DNA from: Arthonia radiata
Lineage: Eukaryota; Ascomycota; Arthoniomycetes; Arthoniales; Arthoniaceae
Length of the DNA stretch: 64,000 bases
Direction: 5' to 3'
Assembly (NCBI GenBank): GCA_002989075.1
Contig: PSQN01000004.1
Span: 1,612,001 to 1,676,000, forward strand
In this document: positions 1 to 12,200 of the stretch, one piece after another
How the letters are laid out: every line of letters starts with the position of its first letter
How positions within the stretch are numbered: position 1 is the stretch's first letter
Position numbers and translations under genes: made by a program
Notes under the pieces: model-generated
Told to the model about the DNA's origin: nothing
Databases searched by the model: none
The model's input: the letters and a program-made list of their open reading frames with translations, nothing else

Positions 1-3000
1 GGAGTTATCTTAGTTGTCTCGTTTTTTGTATTATTGTGCGCGACTTGTGCTACTAGTAGTAATTGTATCTAGTCGTTCTGCTGGTAGTTAATATATGCTC
101 GGAGATACTGTTCTAGTGTTTAATTCGTTCGTTCCGTTTGTCCGTTTGTTTGCAGATAAAATAACATAGATATCTTTTATTTTGTTTCTAGTTGTTGTAT
201 TAGAGATATCTAAAATCGTAAGACAAATTTTTAGTCTCTATCTAAGACAATTCTTTGTAATTAACTATAGTTAGCTAAGATAATCTGAAGGAAGGTATAT
301 ACTAACTGTTCTAAGTTGCTAGCTTCCTTGTAAGGTACGAAGTACGCGTACTTTGTTAGTTTGTCGCATATAACTAAAATAACGTCGTAAGCTACTTCTA
401 TAAGTAGATCCTTGGAGGTTAGTAACTTAGTAATAAAGTCTAGTAAGACTATGTGCTATAGTCTCTTAGGTATCTTTAGTAGTTGTAGTTTACTATATAG
501 TAAATGTCTTGGGTACTTGGTTCTTGCGTATACGTCGTATTTTTAAATATAATTCTCAACGTAGTGTCGGATTCTTGGGATGTAGTAGGTTCGTATAATC
601 TTTTTAATAGTGTTATCGATACCTTTGTATCCCTTCGTTGGGTTATTATAAAAGTTACTAATAATATATTAAATTAGATTCCTTGAAATATAGATTTTGC
701 CTTAAAATTTGTAATAGCCTCTATTGTTCTTAGTTAATCTTAAGTGTCGTTTCTTGTTTTCCTAGTAGGTCTTAGAGTCGTTCAGAATATCTAGGATTCG
801 GCTGTTTAGTTTAATAACAAACTTAGTTGTTATAGCCAATTAATTGTATCTAATCTTATTATTCTGTTCTCGAAATATTGCGTGCTCGACGTAGTTCTTG
901 TTATTAAGGTAATTTAGACGTTAGCTTAGAGCGTCGGTTCTATCGTTCTCGGAACCCTTTTTGTAGATAATAATAAAGTTGTATAGAGCTATAGTCTTTA
1001 ACTATTTAACTTGTCTGTAGTTAAGTTTCTTTATTGTTATAAAGTAAGTTAGATTCTTATAGTCTGTATATACTATAATTGTATAGTTTGCTTCTTTTAG
1101 GTAAGCTTGCTATGTCTTAAATACTGCTATAATAGCTAAGAGCTCTTTATTGTAAATATTATAGTTCTGTTCTGTAAGTAATATCTTTCTTAAGTAGAAA
1201 GCTACTAGTCTAAGCTTTCTTTCCTTATTGTTTTAACTTATATATGCTTCAATCGTATAGTCTAACGCGTCTATTTCTATAATAATCGGTAGATTGGGGT
1301 CGAATATTACTAGTACGGGCTTAATCTTAAAAGCTTTCTTAAGCTCTTTAAATATTAATTATTCTTTTTGCGTCTAGAAGAATTCTATCGATTATTTTGT
1401 CTGTTGAGACAGCAGTACTATAATTTGGCTAAAGTTAGATATCTACTGTCTGTAGTAGTTAGCAAAACTAAGAAACTATTGTAGTTATTTTATATTCTTT
1501 AGTATAGGCTAAATTAAAATAGATTAGATCTTCAAATCTTTTATTTAGAGACCGTACTCGGTAATTATAAATCTAAGAAATTCGACGGATTGTTAATAAA
1601 ACTAGGTTTTCTTAATATTAATTTATAAATTGGTACGCACTAATCTTTCTAATACCTTTTTAATATGTTTCTTATATTCTTTTAGTATACAGCTATATAC
1701 TAAGATATCGTTTAAATAAGTAGTTATAAATATATCTAGGTAATTACTAAGTATATTGTTAATTAGTTTCTAGAATAATGCTAGTACGTTTATTAGCCTA
1801 AAGAATATAACGCAATACTTAAAAAGTCTATATCTAGTATAGAAGGCTGTTTTCTATTCTTCGCCTTTCTTTATATAGATTAGGTTATAGGCTCCTCGTA
1901 GATTAAACTTAGTAAACTATTGCGCGTTATACAATCGATCTATAATCTCGTCGATACGTAGTAGTAGGTATTAATTTTTAATAGTTACTCTATTTAATTG
2001 TTTATAATTTACGTAGAGTCGTAGTTTACTATTTTTCTTTAGTACGAAGAGTATTGGGTATCCGGCTAGTAATATTAATTTCTAGATAAATTCTTTTTTA
2101 AGGTTTTTGTTAAGATAGTCGTAGAGCGCTTAATTCTCTACTTCTAATAGAGAGTATATTAAACTAAATGTTGGCGTCTTACTTTCTTATAAAGATATTG
2201 TATAATTCTACAGTTTGTATTCTAAGAGAGCTAAGTTTAGCTTAGCTTCCTTAAACAAGTATTAGAATTAATTGTATTTCTTTAGTATTTTAGCGATTAA
2301 CTGAGTACTTGTTATTATATAGAATCGTTAGCGTACAGTTGTCTCTTATTTATACTTATATATAGCTAGCTATAGATAAGATACTACGTTAGACTTCTCT
2401 TATAGAATGTCTAAGTATTAAAGTATAGTAGTACTAACCTATATAAGTTCTTTATCGCGCTCCTTATTCTTACTACTAAAGATAGCTTATAAGATATCTG
2501 TTCCGTAGAACGACTCTTATTTAGAGTACTTATATTTAGTAAAGAGAAGTTTCTTAGTTCTCTAATTTACTTCTAAATTATATTGTTGCAACTAAGGTAT
2601 ACTTAGTACAACGTAGTGCTAGTTAATATTTATAATATCGTAAGTAATTTCTTTTTAATAGTCTTCAATTGTTATATCTATTGGCAAAGTTTTGTAGTCA
2701 ACTCTTTTTTCTGCTCCTTAAAATTTAGATAGTGCGTAAAATAATTTCTTTTTTTATATTTATATTTAGTACTTCTTAACGTAGCGTATTAAGATAAAGT
2801 TGCTTATTACGTCTAAATTAATTATAATTTTAATGTTTCTATAGTTTATTGTTATCTAAGTATGTAGATATATTTCGTAGAAAGCTAAGCTTATATAGAG
2901 CTAAACTCTTAGAGAGTTTAACCGTTGAACGGGCCGGTACTACTGCCCTTAAAGCAGTCGGCCTAGTCTTTTCTCTGTTAATTGTATACGTTCTAAAGTA

Positions 3001-5290
3001 TTCTAGGTACTAGAACCTATTATCGGTTAATTTGCTATAAGAATTTCTATGTAAGGTGTTCTAGTACTGCTTTAATTATAACGTCTAGTTTATTGTTTAC
3101 GATCTCTACTTTAATTATACAACTATTGCTAGTTAAAACCTATCGTATCTATAGGTTGTATATTGTCGATTAAAGATATTAGTACTAGCTGCGTAATTCT
3201 AGACCCTTAATAAGGTAGTCTACTAGTTGTCGTAGGCGTAAGTAAATATATCCTAGAATATTATTAATATCTTTATTAGCGCTTAACTTCCTATTATAGA
3301 AGGCTAACTAATAAAGTCTCTATATTATTCCTTCCCAACAAATTGGGGTTTGTTCTTTTTAGTTAGTATCGTCCTTAAGCGAGGATTCTATACTATTAGA
3401 ATCTATATTTTTGTCTTTAAGTCGTTGTCTTACCTATAACGCATCGTAGCTGCTATCTTGCTTAGCCTCTATAGTCTGTTCTCCCTTAAATTCCTCTTAG
3501 ATTTCTAAATAAGGTGACCTAGGTCGTTCTCGGGTAAGTTCTAGTTCTTGTGTTAAGCCTTGTTTTAGAGATATCGGTTTTTTTAGCTACTATTCTAATC
3601 CTAACTTGTCGAATTTATGGATCGTACAATCGTTATTGTAGTACGCAGTTTAGAATAGTGTTTTGTGTAGTGCAACGGTGTCTTATACCTATTGCCTTAG
3701 AATTATGCGGTTGATATTGTTCTAGTCTTGCGGTTTTTGTTGTTTCTATTTTATTTGTCGTTCCTTTGTCTCTTTCTATAACTTACTGTCTGTATCCTAA
3801 TTCTTATATAGATTAAATAGGTTTAGCTCGTTGTGCTTCTCGTTAGAAGTAACCTAGTAAGTGTCTTTCTATATCTAAATAGTTACGTTAAACTATTGTC
3901 GTAGGAAACAGAGTCTCTAAGATCGATTATTGTGTTTGTTTCTGCTAGTACTGTTAAACTGTTATTTTTTAAAACGGTATTCTTTAACTTAATGCCCTAG
4001 TTTTCTGTAATATAAGTATAGCTTATTTTTTATTCTATATTCTTGTTTCTAATTGTTTAGTTTTCTACGAAGCTTTATAAAATCTAATTCTATTAGGTTA
4101 CCTCGGTCTTGTTGTAAGTTATACTTACTTTAAGTTTAAGTAAACTTATCTAAATTAGCTTCTTTCTTTTCTAGCTGTCGCTTAAAGTTACTATTATCGA
4201 TTTTCTTAGCTCGTTCTATAAACTTTTCTAGTTTAGTAAACTTTTCTCTACGGATATAGATAATTTCCTTAATATAGTCTTTTAAGCCTTTATAAAAGGT
4301 ATTAACTAGAAGTTCTTTATCCTATTTAGTTTAGTTAGTATACTACAGGAACTTAGCGGCGTATCGGTTGGCTGGTTCTATCTAGTAGAGTGTCTTAAGT
4401 TTATATACAGTAGTACGTCTAGAATCTGTATCTCTGTACATCTATCGGAGCTTTTACTAAAACGCAGCAAAGCTAGAGAAGAGCTCGTTAGTCTCTTTCT
4501 ATCGTTTGTTAGGTACCTTATAGAGGTAGTCTTTAAGATAGAAGTTAAATTATTTATATACCTTATTATTTATATAGGATGCGGTAAACAAAACTATAGT
4601 ACTATTATTCAAAAACTAATTTTTATAAGTCTTAAAATATATAGCTAAGCGTATTAGAAATAAAGTAAGTTTAAAACGTTTATTAAAGAAGCTTTTATCT
4701 ATCTTAGTATTAACGTTCAATATCTTATCTATAGCGGCTATTTTGCTAGCTAGCCTGTTTATAGCGTTACAGCTATTAGGTATTAAAGTAGTAAATATAA
4801 TTAATCTACTTTCTCTACTTTTGTAGTAAGTCTATTAAAGTATAACGCTAGTCGCTAGAAGAACTAAACTAAGGCTTACTTGCCTTATATACTTATTAAC
4901 CTTAGTAGTAGGTATCTTGTATACTAGAGACTAAAAGGTAGAAGAGATAAGATAGATTATAGAAGATAAGAGAGGCTTAACTAAGATAGATAGAAAATAA
5001 AGTATGTTACCTAAATATAGTTAAAAAACTTATATTTAGATATTAAGTTAATAGACTAAAGTCTATTCTAAGGTTAACTATTAGTTTAGCTATATAGTCT
5101 AAGATACAAAGGTATGTTTCCTTGTGTCTAATAGTCCCGACAATCTCTTTGTCGCGTAGTCGGAATTCTATTGCAATATAGCGACGTTGCCAACGTTACT
5201 ATATTGAAGTTATCGGATATACTATATAATGCTTCAATAAGGCTAGCTGCGCTTAGTCTTGTACTAGCCTAATGTAGTAAGATCGTAATA
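1..5290 (-). mobile_element. Ty3/gypsy chromovirus fossil, copy A (runs off left edge)
   Basis: This is a minus-strand relative of the + element at 8798-15948. Read on the minus strand, long stretches match that copy: the left edge of the window aligns with the integrase part of the + copy (about 14,100), and the match continues through RNase H, reverse transcriptase, protease and gag to a 5' LTR at 4841-5290. The 3' end lies outside the window. It is AT-rich, has few CA/TG dinucleotides and is broken by many breaks, so it is a fossil. Family assignment rests on gag-protease-RT-RNaseH-integrase order and on collinearity with the + copy. It appears to be inserted in the gag part of copy B, because gag-like sequence resumes immediately to its right at 5291. 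Confidence 0.85.
4841..5290 (-). repeat. LTR of chromovirus copy A
   Basis: This 450-bp terminal repeat was recognised by comparison with the LTRs at 5806-6264 and 8798-9269. Its R-U5 part matches all of them. Its U3 part matches the 5806-6264 LTR but not the + element. It is flanked on the gag side by the same primer-binding-site-like sequence as the other copies. Confidence 0.8.
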
Positions 5291-6264
5291 TCTATCTAGT
5301 TAGTATACTATAAAAATTTAGCGGTATACCTACTTACTAGTTCTATTTACTTTAGATTCTAGAGTCTTTTAGTAGCGACGCGCCTAGCATCAGTCTACCT
5401 AAAGATTTTTTAAAGCTTTTTCTAGAAGAAGGCGGAACTAGTAAAAAACTTATTAGTATCTTTATATCTATTCTTTATTAGAGTAAATAAAAAGTTATTA
5501 AGGTAGTACTCGACCTACTTATAGGTATCTCTATCTATATAAGAGGTAGCAAATAGAACTATAGTAGTATTGTTTAGGAACTAGTCTTTATAAGTTTTAA
5601 AGTATATAGTAAGGCGTATTAAAAATAAAGTAACTTTAGAACGTTTATTTAAAAAGCTTTCTCTTATTTTAGTATTAATATTTAATATCTTACTTTTACT
5701 AGCTATTCTATTAGCTAGTCTATTTATAGCGTTATAGCTATTAGATACTAAAGTAGTAGATATAACTAATCTACTTTCTTTATTTTTGTAGTAAGTCTAT
5801 TAAAGTATAATGCTAGTTACTAGGAAAACTAAACTAAGGCTTACTTATCTTATATACTTATTAACCTAAGTATTAGGTATTTTATATACTAGAGACTAAA
5901 ATATAGGAGAGGCGAGATAAATTATAGAAGATAAGAGAGGCTTAACTAAAGTAGATAGAAGATAAAGTATATTACTTAAATATAGTTAAGAAACTTATAT
6001 TTAAATATTAAGTTAATAAACTAAAGTCTATTCTAAGGTTGGCTATTAGTCTAGTTATATAGTCTAAGATATAAAGGTATATTTCTCTATATTTAATAGT
6101 CTTAATAGTCTTAATAATTCCTTTGTTATATAGTTAGAATTCTATTACAATATAGCAACGTTACTAACGTTACTATATTAGAGTTATTAGGTATTCTATA
6201 TAATACTCTAATAAGGCTAGTTGTACTTAGCCTTGTAGTAGCCTAATACAGCAAGATTGTAATA
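5291..6264 (-). mobile_element. Ty3/gypsy chromovirus fossil, copy B (gag part and LTR)
   Basis: This is a minus-strand remnant consisting of part of gag (5291-5805) and one LTR (5806-6264, 459 bp). The gag part repeats sequence also seen in copy A at about 4320-4840. Copy A interrupts it at 5290, so the rest of copy B should lie left of the window. It is AT-rich and broken. It belongs to the same LTR subfamily as copy A and is older than copy A, since copy A is inserted in it. Confidence 0.75.
5806..6264 (-). repeat. LTR of chromovirus copy B
   Basis: This 459-bp LTR aligns along its whole length with the copy A LTR at 4841-5290 and adjoins gag-leader sequence at 5805. Its right end abuts a partial LTR of the same family, indicating insertion into that LTR. 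Confidence 0.8.
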
Positions 6265-6588
6265 GTAAGAGAAGCTAAATTAAGTAAATAGAAGATAAAG
6301 TATATTATCTAAATATAGTTAAGAAACTTATATTTAGATATTAAATTAATAAACTAAAGTCTATTTTAAGATTAGATATTAGTTCAGCTATATATTTTAA
6401 GGTATATAAATATATTTCTCTATATCTAACAATTTTAATAATTCTTCTATTATATTATTAGAATTCTATTATAATATAGTAACGTTACTAATATTACTAT
6501 ATTAAGGTTATTAGGTATCCTATATAACGCTCTAATAAGGCTACTTATACTTAGCCTTATACTAGTCTAATGTAGTAAGATTATAATT
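6265..6588 (-). repeat. Truncated LTR, copy C (insertion site of copy B)
   Basis: About 324 bp align with the U3 and part of the R-U5 of the LTRs of copies A and B, but the U5 end is missing because copy B begins there. It is the oldest layer of the nest and the most AT-rich of the three LTRs. Confidence 0.7.
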
Positions 6589-8792
6589 GCTATCTTTATA
6601 ACTAGACTATTTATATTATAAATACTATTAATTATTCTTTAAGCTACTTCTATAATCTAGTTCTTTTATAGTATTAATATAGTTCTAATCTATATTTATA
6701 ATCTTAGAATAGTTAGTACTTCTTAAATAATACTACCCGGTTTCTATTCTACTAGAACCGCTATTAATTATTCTTAGCTCTATATTTTCTTTTCTTTATT
6801 CTCTAGAGGTTAAATTATAGTTATAACTTTATTATATTTCTAATATATTTGGTATAGAGTTAGAGAAATACTTATTCATACTAGATTCTAGTTAGAACCT
6901 TGTTTTAATATAGTTTCTATCTATAAATTAATTTAGTTATACTAACTTTATTCTATCTTACTTAAATATATTAAATATGTTATGTAATATTAATACAGAT
7001 ATTAGAATATAGTAATATAGTATAATAAGCTATATTTTTATTATATTTAATAGATAAAAGCTAAAATAAAATAGTAAATACTAAAATATAATATATTCTT
7101 TAGTTTAACTATATAAATAATAATAAGATATTAAGAATTAGTAGATATATTTAGTTTTAGTCTTTATATAGTAGCTTTAGTAGAGCTTAGTAAGCTTAAT
7201 ATACTACAATTTTTAATATAGATATAGATCTTAATACTAGACTTTCTCTTATTTTAAGCTTGTTTATAGCTAGCTATTAATTTAGTCTTTTTAATTATTA
7301 CTTTTAACTAGTTATCTACTTAAAATAGTGCCTTTTAAAGTCTTTATTAGAACTATATTAAGTATTAAACTATAAAATTAATAAAAGTATAAGAAGCTAA
7401 TTTAATACTATTAAATAGTATTTTCTACTAAAGTTATTATATTAGTTTTGTTATTTAAGCTTGATTTAGCTACTTTTAGTCTTAAAGATAGTAAAAACTA
7501 TAATAATTAGATATAAAAGAGTAAAATAGCTTTATAATTCTATAGATTCATAAAAATTATTATTAGTAAAGATACTAAACTATTTAATTTAAATCTTATA
7601 GTTATTACTATTAACTATAATATTTACTAAATTATGTTAAAGATATAGTAAAAAGAAGATACTAAAGTTAGCTTTTTTTATTATTATATACTATATTATC
7701 TTCTTATAAGATACTTTTAATATTAAAGAATTTATTGTATTAAAAATAAACTAAAATTACTTTAAATAGTATAAAAATACTCTAGCTTTAATAAGCTATT
7801 TAAAGTATTATTAAAGTTAAATTAGCTTATATAATTAAACTATAAGAGTAATAGTAATATTAAAGAGTTTTATATACAGTTTAAAGATAAAATTAGGTAA
7901 CTTAATATATTTAGAATTATTAGTTATATTTAGTCTTAGCCTTTATATATTAGCTTTAGTATTAATAAGTAGGCTTAATATACTATAATAGTAGATACTA
8001 GTATTCTATTTTAGTACTAAATTTTATTTATTTTTAAGCTTCCTTTCTAGCTAGTTCTTCTATAAGAATACAACTAATTTTAACTATATCTTTTAATAAA
8101 ATAAAGTCTAGTACTAAGATTTATATTTATATTAAAAATCTTAGTATATTAAGCTTATTAAGCTATATTAAAACTACTATATAAAGACTAAGACTAAATA
8201 CATCTACTAATTCTTAATATTAATAAAGTATTTAACTATTAATTACTCTTTTTATAAATTAAAGTAATTAAAATATAATTTAAATATAAAGAATAAAATA
8301 ATTAAATAGTAAAAAGAGCCTAAATAGACTTTATTATTATTTTCGGCTAATTATTATTAAAAAAAGGATGTATTTATTAGATAAAGTATATTTTTTTGAA
8401 ATTTGTAGTCTTTTTAAAGAGATAATGTTTATGTTCAATAACTTAAAAAAACTTTATTAGTATATATTAAGATTCTATTAGAGAATAATACTAGTTAAGA
8501 CTAGCTATAATTAACCTACTCTTCTTATTCTTTATCTAGTTATCAAGCTTTTTATAGTATTAGAATAAGATAAAACCTACTAAATTAGTACTAGAATAGA
8601 TTATAGATAGACTATTATATCCTTTAGTTAATAAAGTAGTTTATAGTAATTAGCTTCTAAGTAGTAGTAGAGTAGCTTATATATAATATCTCTAACTATA
8701 GTCTTACTAGGTTCTAATATACTCTATATCGCTTACTTAATTCTATACTTAAAATAAACTAAGTAGAAGATTATAACTATCTTATAGAGAGT
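6589..8792. other. AT-rich relic DNA without genes
   Basis: No open frame of useful length exists on either strand. The base composition is extremely AT-rich with very few CA or TG dinucleotides, as expected after heavy RIP. The one structure I can see is the inverted repeat with a third related copy listed separately (7128-8220). Confidence 0.7.
7128..8220. repeat. AT-rich element with about 118-bp inverted terminal arms
   Basis: The segment 7128-7245 recurs in reverse complement at 8103-8220 with scattered differences. A third, partial copy in direct orientation lies at about 7911-7985. The layout (two inverted ends around roughly 860 bp without an open frame) looks like a non-autonomous DNA transposon, or one whose coding part has decayed. 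Flanks TAATAAG and TAATAAAG could be a target duplication but are too AT-rich to be sure. Superfamily not assignable. Confidence 0.5.
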
Positions 8793-8797
8793 CTAGC

Positions 8798-9269
8798 TAT
8801 TACGAGTACTAGCTCTAGACGGCCTAGCGTACGTCTAAGCATTAACTACTACCAATTATCTTAGCTCTACTAGTATTATTCCTAACTAAGCCTATAAACC
8901 CGCCGTAGGTATTATCGAACAAGATAACTATAAAAGTTTATATTCCTTATAAACCCAATATAGACATTATTAAGTTAGCGAACATAAAGGAACTCTCTCT
9001 ATATACCTTAAACTATATAGTTAGACTAATAGCTAACCTTAGAATAGACTTTAGTCTATTAACTTAATATCTAAATATAAGTTCCTTAACTATATTTAAG
9101 TAATATACTTTATCTTCTGTCTATCTTAGTTAAGTCCCTCTTACCTTTTATAATCTATTTCGTCTCTCCTGCCTTTTAGTCTCTAGCACACAAGATACCT
9201 ACTATTAAGGTTAATAAGTATATAAGATAAGTAAGCCTTAGCTTAGTCTCCTTAGCGACTAGCGTTATA
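8798..9269 (+). repeat. Left LTR of the + chromovirus
   Basis: 472 bp, aligned without gaps to 15477-15948. It is preceded by the CTAGC target duplication. Its U3 half is unrelated to the U3 of copies A-C, whereas its R-U5 half is shared with them. Confidence 0.9.
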
Positions 9270-12200
9270 CTTTAATAGACTTGCTACGAAAGTAGAGAAA
9301 GCAGATTAATTATATTTACTACTTTAATACCCAATAGCTACAACGCTACAAACAGGCTGGCTAGCAAAATAGCCGCTATAGGTAAGATATTAGATATTAA
9401 TACTAAAATAGATAAAAGCTTTTTTAGTAAACGTTCTAAATTTACTTTATTTCTAATACGCTTAGCCGTATATTTTAAGACTTATAAGGATTAGTTCCCG
9501 AATAACAGTACTATAGTTTTGTTTACCGTATCTTATATAGATAACGAGGCATACAAATAGTTTAACTTCTATCTTAAAGACTACCTCTATAAGGTACCTA
9601 ACAAACAACAGGAAGAGACTAACGAGCTTTTCTCTAGCTTTACTACGTTTTAGTAAAAGCTCCGACAGGTGTATAGGAATACAGATTTCAAACGTACTGC
9701 TATACGTAAACTTAAGACACTCTGTTAGACAGAACTAGCTAGCCGATACGCCGCTAAGTTCCTGTAGTATACTAACTAAACTAGATAGAATAAAGGATCT
9801 CTAGTCGACGCCTTTTATAAAGGCTTAAAGGACTATATTAAGGAAATTATCTATATTCGTAGAAAAAAGTTTACTAAATTAGAAAAGTTTATAGAACGAG
9901 TTAAGAAAATCGACGACAGCAACTTTAAACGACAGTTAGAAAAGAAAGAAACTAACTTAGATAAGTTTATCTAGACTCAGAGTAAGTATAACTTACGATA
10001 AGACCGGGGTAATCTAATAGAATTAGACTTTATAAAGCTCTATAGAAAACTAAACAATTAAAAATAAGAATATAGAATAAAGAACAAGCTATACTTATAT
10101 TGCGGGAAACTAGGGCATTAAGTTAAAGAATACCGTTCTAAGAAATAATAGTTTAACAGTACTAACAGAAACAGGTATAATAATCGACTCTAGAGATCTT
10201 ATTTTCTACAACAATATTTTAATATAACTACTTAGATACAGGAGGACACCTACTAGGTTACTTCTAACAAAAAGCATAATAAATAGAACTTATTTAACTT
10301 ATACAAGAACTAGAATACAGACATTGAGTTATAGAAAGAAACAAAGGAACAACAAATAAAACAGAAATAACAAAATCTACAGAACTAGAACAACATTAAC
10401 CGCACTATTCCGAGGTAGTAGATATAAAATACCGTTGTACTACACAAAACACTATTCTAGACCGTGTGCTACAATAATAATTGTACGATCTACGAATCTA
10501 ACAAATTAGGGTTAGAATAGTAGCTAAAGAAACTAATATCTCTAAAACAAGGTTCGATATAAGAACTAGAACTTATCCGAGAACAACCTAGGTTACCTTA
10601 TCTAGAAACCTAAGGAGAATTTAAGGAAGAACAGACTATAGAGGCTAAGTAAGATAGTAGCTATAATACGTTATAGATAAGACAACGACTTAAAGACAAA
10701 AATATAGATTCTAATAGTACAGAATCTTTACTCGAGAACGATACTAACTAGAAAGAATAAACTCTAATCCGTTAGAAAGAAATAATATAGAGACTTTATT
10801 AGTTAGCCTTTTATAATAGAAAGTTAAGCGCTAATAAAGATATTAATAATATTCTAAGATATATTTACTTACGCTTACAACGACTAGTAAACTACCTTAT
10901 TAGGGGTCTAGAATTATATAGTTAGTACTAATATCTTCGATTAACAATATATAACTTATAAATACAACGAGTTTTAATTAACGATAGTTATATAATTAAA
11001 GTAAAGATTATAAACAATAAACTAGACGTTATAATAAGAGTAGTACTAGAACACCTTACACAGAAATTCTTATAGTAAATTAACCGACAATAAGTTCTAA
11101 TACTTAGATTACTTTAGAACGTATATAATTAAGAGAGAAAAGACTAGATCGACTACTTTAAGAGTAGTAGTACCGACTCGTCTAACGGTTAGACTTTCTA
11201 AAAGTTTAGCTCTATGTAAGCTTAGCTTTCTACAGAACATATCTATACACTTAAATAACAATAAACTATAGGAATATTAAAATTATAATCGATTTAGGCG
11301 CAACAGACAACTTTATCTTAATACGCTACGTTAAGGAGTACCAGATATAAACACAAAAAAAGAAATTACTCTATGTACTATCTAAATTTTAAGGAGCAGA
11401 AGAAAGAGTCGACTACAAGACTTTGCTAATAGATATAATAATTAAGGACTATTAAAAAGAAATTACTTATAATATTATAAATATTAACTAGTACTACGCT
11501 ATACTAAGTATACCTTAGTTACAACAATATAACTTAGAAGTAGATTAGAGAACTAAGAAACTTCTCTTTACTAAGTACAAGCACTCTAGATAAGAGTCGT
11601 TCTACAGAATAAATACCTTATAAGCTATTTTTAGTAGTAAGAATAAAGAGCGCGATAAAGAACTTACGCGGGTTAGTACTACTATACTCTAACACTTAAA
11701 CATCTTATAAGAGAAGTCTAACGCAGTATCTTATCTATAGCTAGCTATACGCAAGTATAAATAAAAGACGACTGTACGTTAATAATTCTATACAATAACA
11801 AGTACTCAGTTAATCGCTAAGATACTAAAGAAATACAATTAATTCTAATACTTGTTTAAGAAAGCTAAGCCAAACTTAGCTCTCCTAGAATACAAACCGT
11901 AGGATTACACAATACCTTTATAAGAAGGTAAAACGCTAATATTCGGTCCAATATACTCTCTATTAGAAGCAGAAAATTAAGCGCTTTACGACTATCTTAA
12001 AGAAAATCTTAAGAAAAGATTTATTTAGAAATTAACATTACTAGCCGGATACCCGATACTCTTTGTACTAAAGAAAAATAGCAAACTACGACTTTACGTA
12101 GATTATAGACAATTAAACAGAATAACTATTAAAAACTAATATCCGCTACTACGTATCGACGAGATTATAGATTAATTATATAACGTACAATAGTTTATTA

